Positions 63,562-64,000 of a stretch of DNA of 64,000 nucleotides are shown here, piece by piece (positions within the stretch are counted from its first letter, which is position 1; the number at the start of each line of letters is the position of its first letter). The stretch covers positions 62,001-126,000 of the forward strand of contig JAYRGW010000002.1 of assembly GCA_041907665.1 (NCBI GenBank), given 5' to 3'. The notes under the pieces are model-generated. The model was not told the DNA's origin, did not search any database, and saw only the letters and a list, made by a program, of their open reading frames with translations. The position numbers and the translations under genes are program-made. The DNA is from JAAYUD01 sp041907665 (GTDB lineage Bacteria; Bacteroidota; Bacteroidia; Bacteroidales; Bacteroidaceae).

Positions 63562-64000
63562 TTATAAATCGCGATTAACAATATAATCTAGATAGCCTAT
63601 CAACGATTCTCTAATTTCTGTATCGGGCAATGCAATAAGCATATCAAATGCTTTGTTGCGGAATTCTCTCATACGATTTATAGCATATTCTATACCCCCA
63701 TTTGAGCGAACTAATTCTACCAAACGAGTTATCTCTTCCAAAGAAGCTACGCCCTGCTTTATTCTGATAGCTACATCATGAGCCCATGACTCAGAAGTAT
63801 TATTAAGAACATAAATGGCAGGCAATGTCAACTTACCTTCAAGCATATCTTGATGAGTTGGTTTCCCAATCTCTTCGTCATCATAATAGTCAAAAATATC
63901 ATCGCGTATTTGAAAACAAATACCCATCAGATCACCTATTATACGTGCAAATTCAGCATCTTCCTTACTGTCAGACACCGATAAAGAACCACACATGGCA
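63562..64000 (-). CDS. Polyprenyl diphosphate synthase, C-terminal part
   Basis: The gene reads leftward and enters from beyond base 64000, so the N-terminus and first Asp-rich motif are missing. The 145 residues seen include the second motif GICFQIRDDIFDYYDDEEIGKP, which binds the Mg-diphosphate, and EGKLTLPAIYVLN, typical of trans-isoprenyl diphosphate synthases such as IspB. It would make the side chain of menaquinone or a similar prenyl diphosphate. The internal Met at 63996 is not taken as the start because the frame stays open. Confidence 0.9.
   Translation of the reverse strand, partial: AMCGSLSVSDSKEDAEFARIIGDLMGICFQIRDDIFDYYDDEEIGKPTHQDMLEGKLTLPAIYVLNNTSESWAHDVAIRIKQGVASLEEITRLVELVRSNGGIEYAINRMREFRNKAFDMLIALPDTEIRESLIGYLDYIVNRDL

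Overview
The window is about 64 kb of a low-GC (high-30s % by eye) chromosome from a member of the Bacteroidota, most likely order Bacteroidales. The reasons are the recurrent Bacteroidota-type -7 element TAnnTTTG upstream of genes, the near absence of Shine-Dalgarno sequences, and lineage-typical proteins: S46 dipeptidyl peptidase, DUF4252, DUF4348, DUF2851 and WbqC families, an SpmA/SpmB-fused protein, short SIS-only arabinose-5-phosphate isomerase, GH130 phosphorylase and GH35 galactosidase. Genus cannot be fixed from the sequence alone. No phage, plasmid, CRISPR array, rRNA or tRNA was recognised.

Layout. 0-1 kb: start of a lipoprotein gene and a KdsD-like isomerase. 1-7.3 kb: M16 peptidase, then an aconitase-isocitrate dehydrogenase-citrate synthase operon (oxaloacetate to 2-oxoglutarate branch). 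7.3-8.5 kb: gene-free island with repeats. 8.5-12 kb: operon dapB-lepB-lepB paralogue-WbqC. 12-17.6 kb: DUF2851, DUF4348 and CBM9-like proteins and a large TonB-receptor-like outer-membrane protein. 17.8-21.8 kb: four-gene envelope glycosylation operon (GT2, LAB_N membrane protein, UDP-glucuronate 4-epimerase-like, GT39), proposed to decorate lipid A or another envelope lipid. 21.9-28.6 kb: RND efflux operon with a divergent AraC regulator. 28.6-29.4 kb: repeat island. 29.4-33.8 kb: GH130 phosphorylase, MFS transporter and GH35 beta-galactosidase. 33.8-34.7 kb: gene-poor island. 34.7-36.2 kb: ECF sigma factor, probable anti-sigma protein and DUF4252 protein. 36.2-40.2 kb: argB, speA, aroK, RNase H. 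40.2-41.3 kb: repeat island. 41.3-49.5 kb: surface-glycan and nucleotide-sugar genes (UDP-glucose dehydrogenase, UDP-glucuronate decarboxylase-like, MsbA-like exporter, LicD, GT4, RfbF, DegT aminotransferase). 49.6-56.9 kb: DPP7-like peptidase, flippase, ruvB, alkD-like, spmAB-like, ybeY. 56.9-57.8 kb: repeat island. 57.8-64 kb: mnmG, a parS-like site, uvrC, dtd, mazG, deoC and the C-terminal part of a polyprenyl diphosphate synthase.

How it fits together. Most genes are housekeeping or envelope genes. UDP-glucuronate is a shared node: it would be made by the dehydrogenase near 42 kb, converted to UDP-xylose by its neighbour, or epimerised to UDP-galacturonate by the enzyme near 20 kb for the GT2/GT39 pathway. 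The parS-like palindrome beside mnmG suggests the right end lies in the origin-proximal domain.

The least explained material is the intergenic DNA. Four to five gene-free islands carry a family of dispersed repeats: a roughly 480-bp imperfect palindrome with 17-bp terminal inverted repeats and a central 20-26-bp perfect hairpin (three copies), a 90-110-bp satellite motif (four copies), and a separate 165-bp repeat (two copies). These look like miniature, non-coding elements and are the best candidates for something undescribed.
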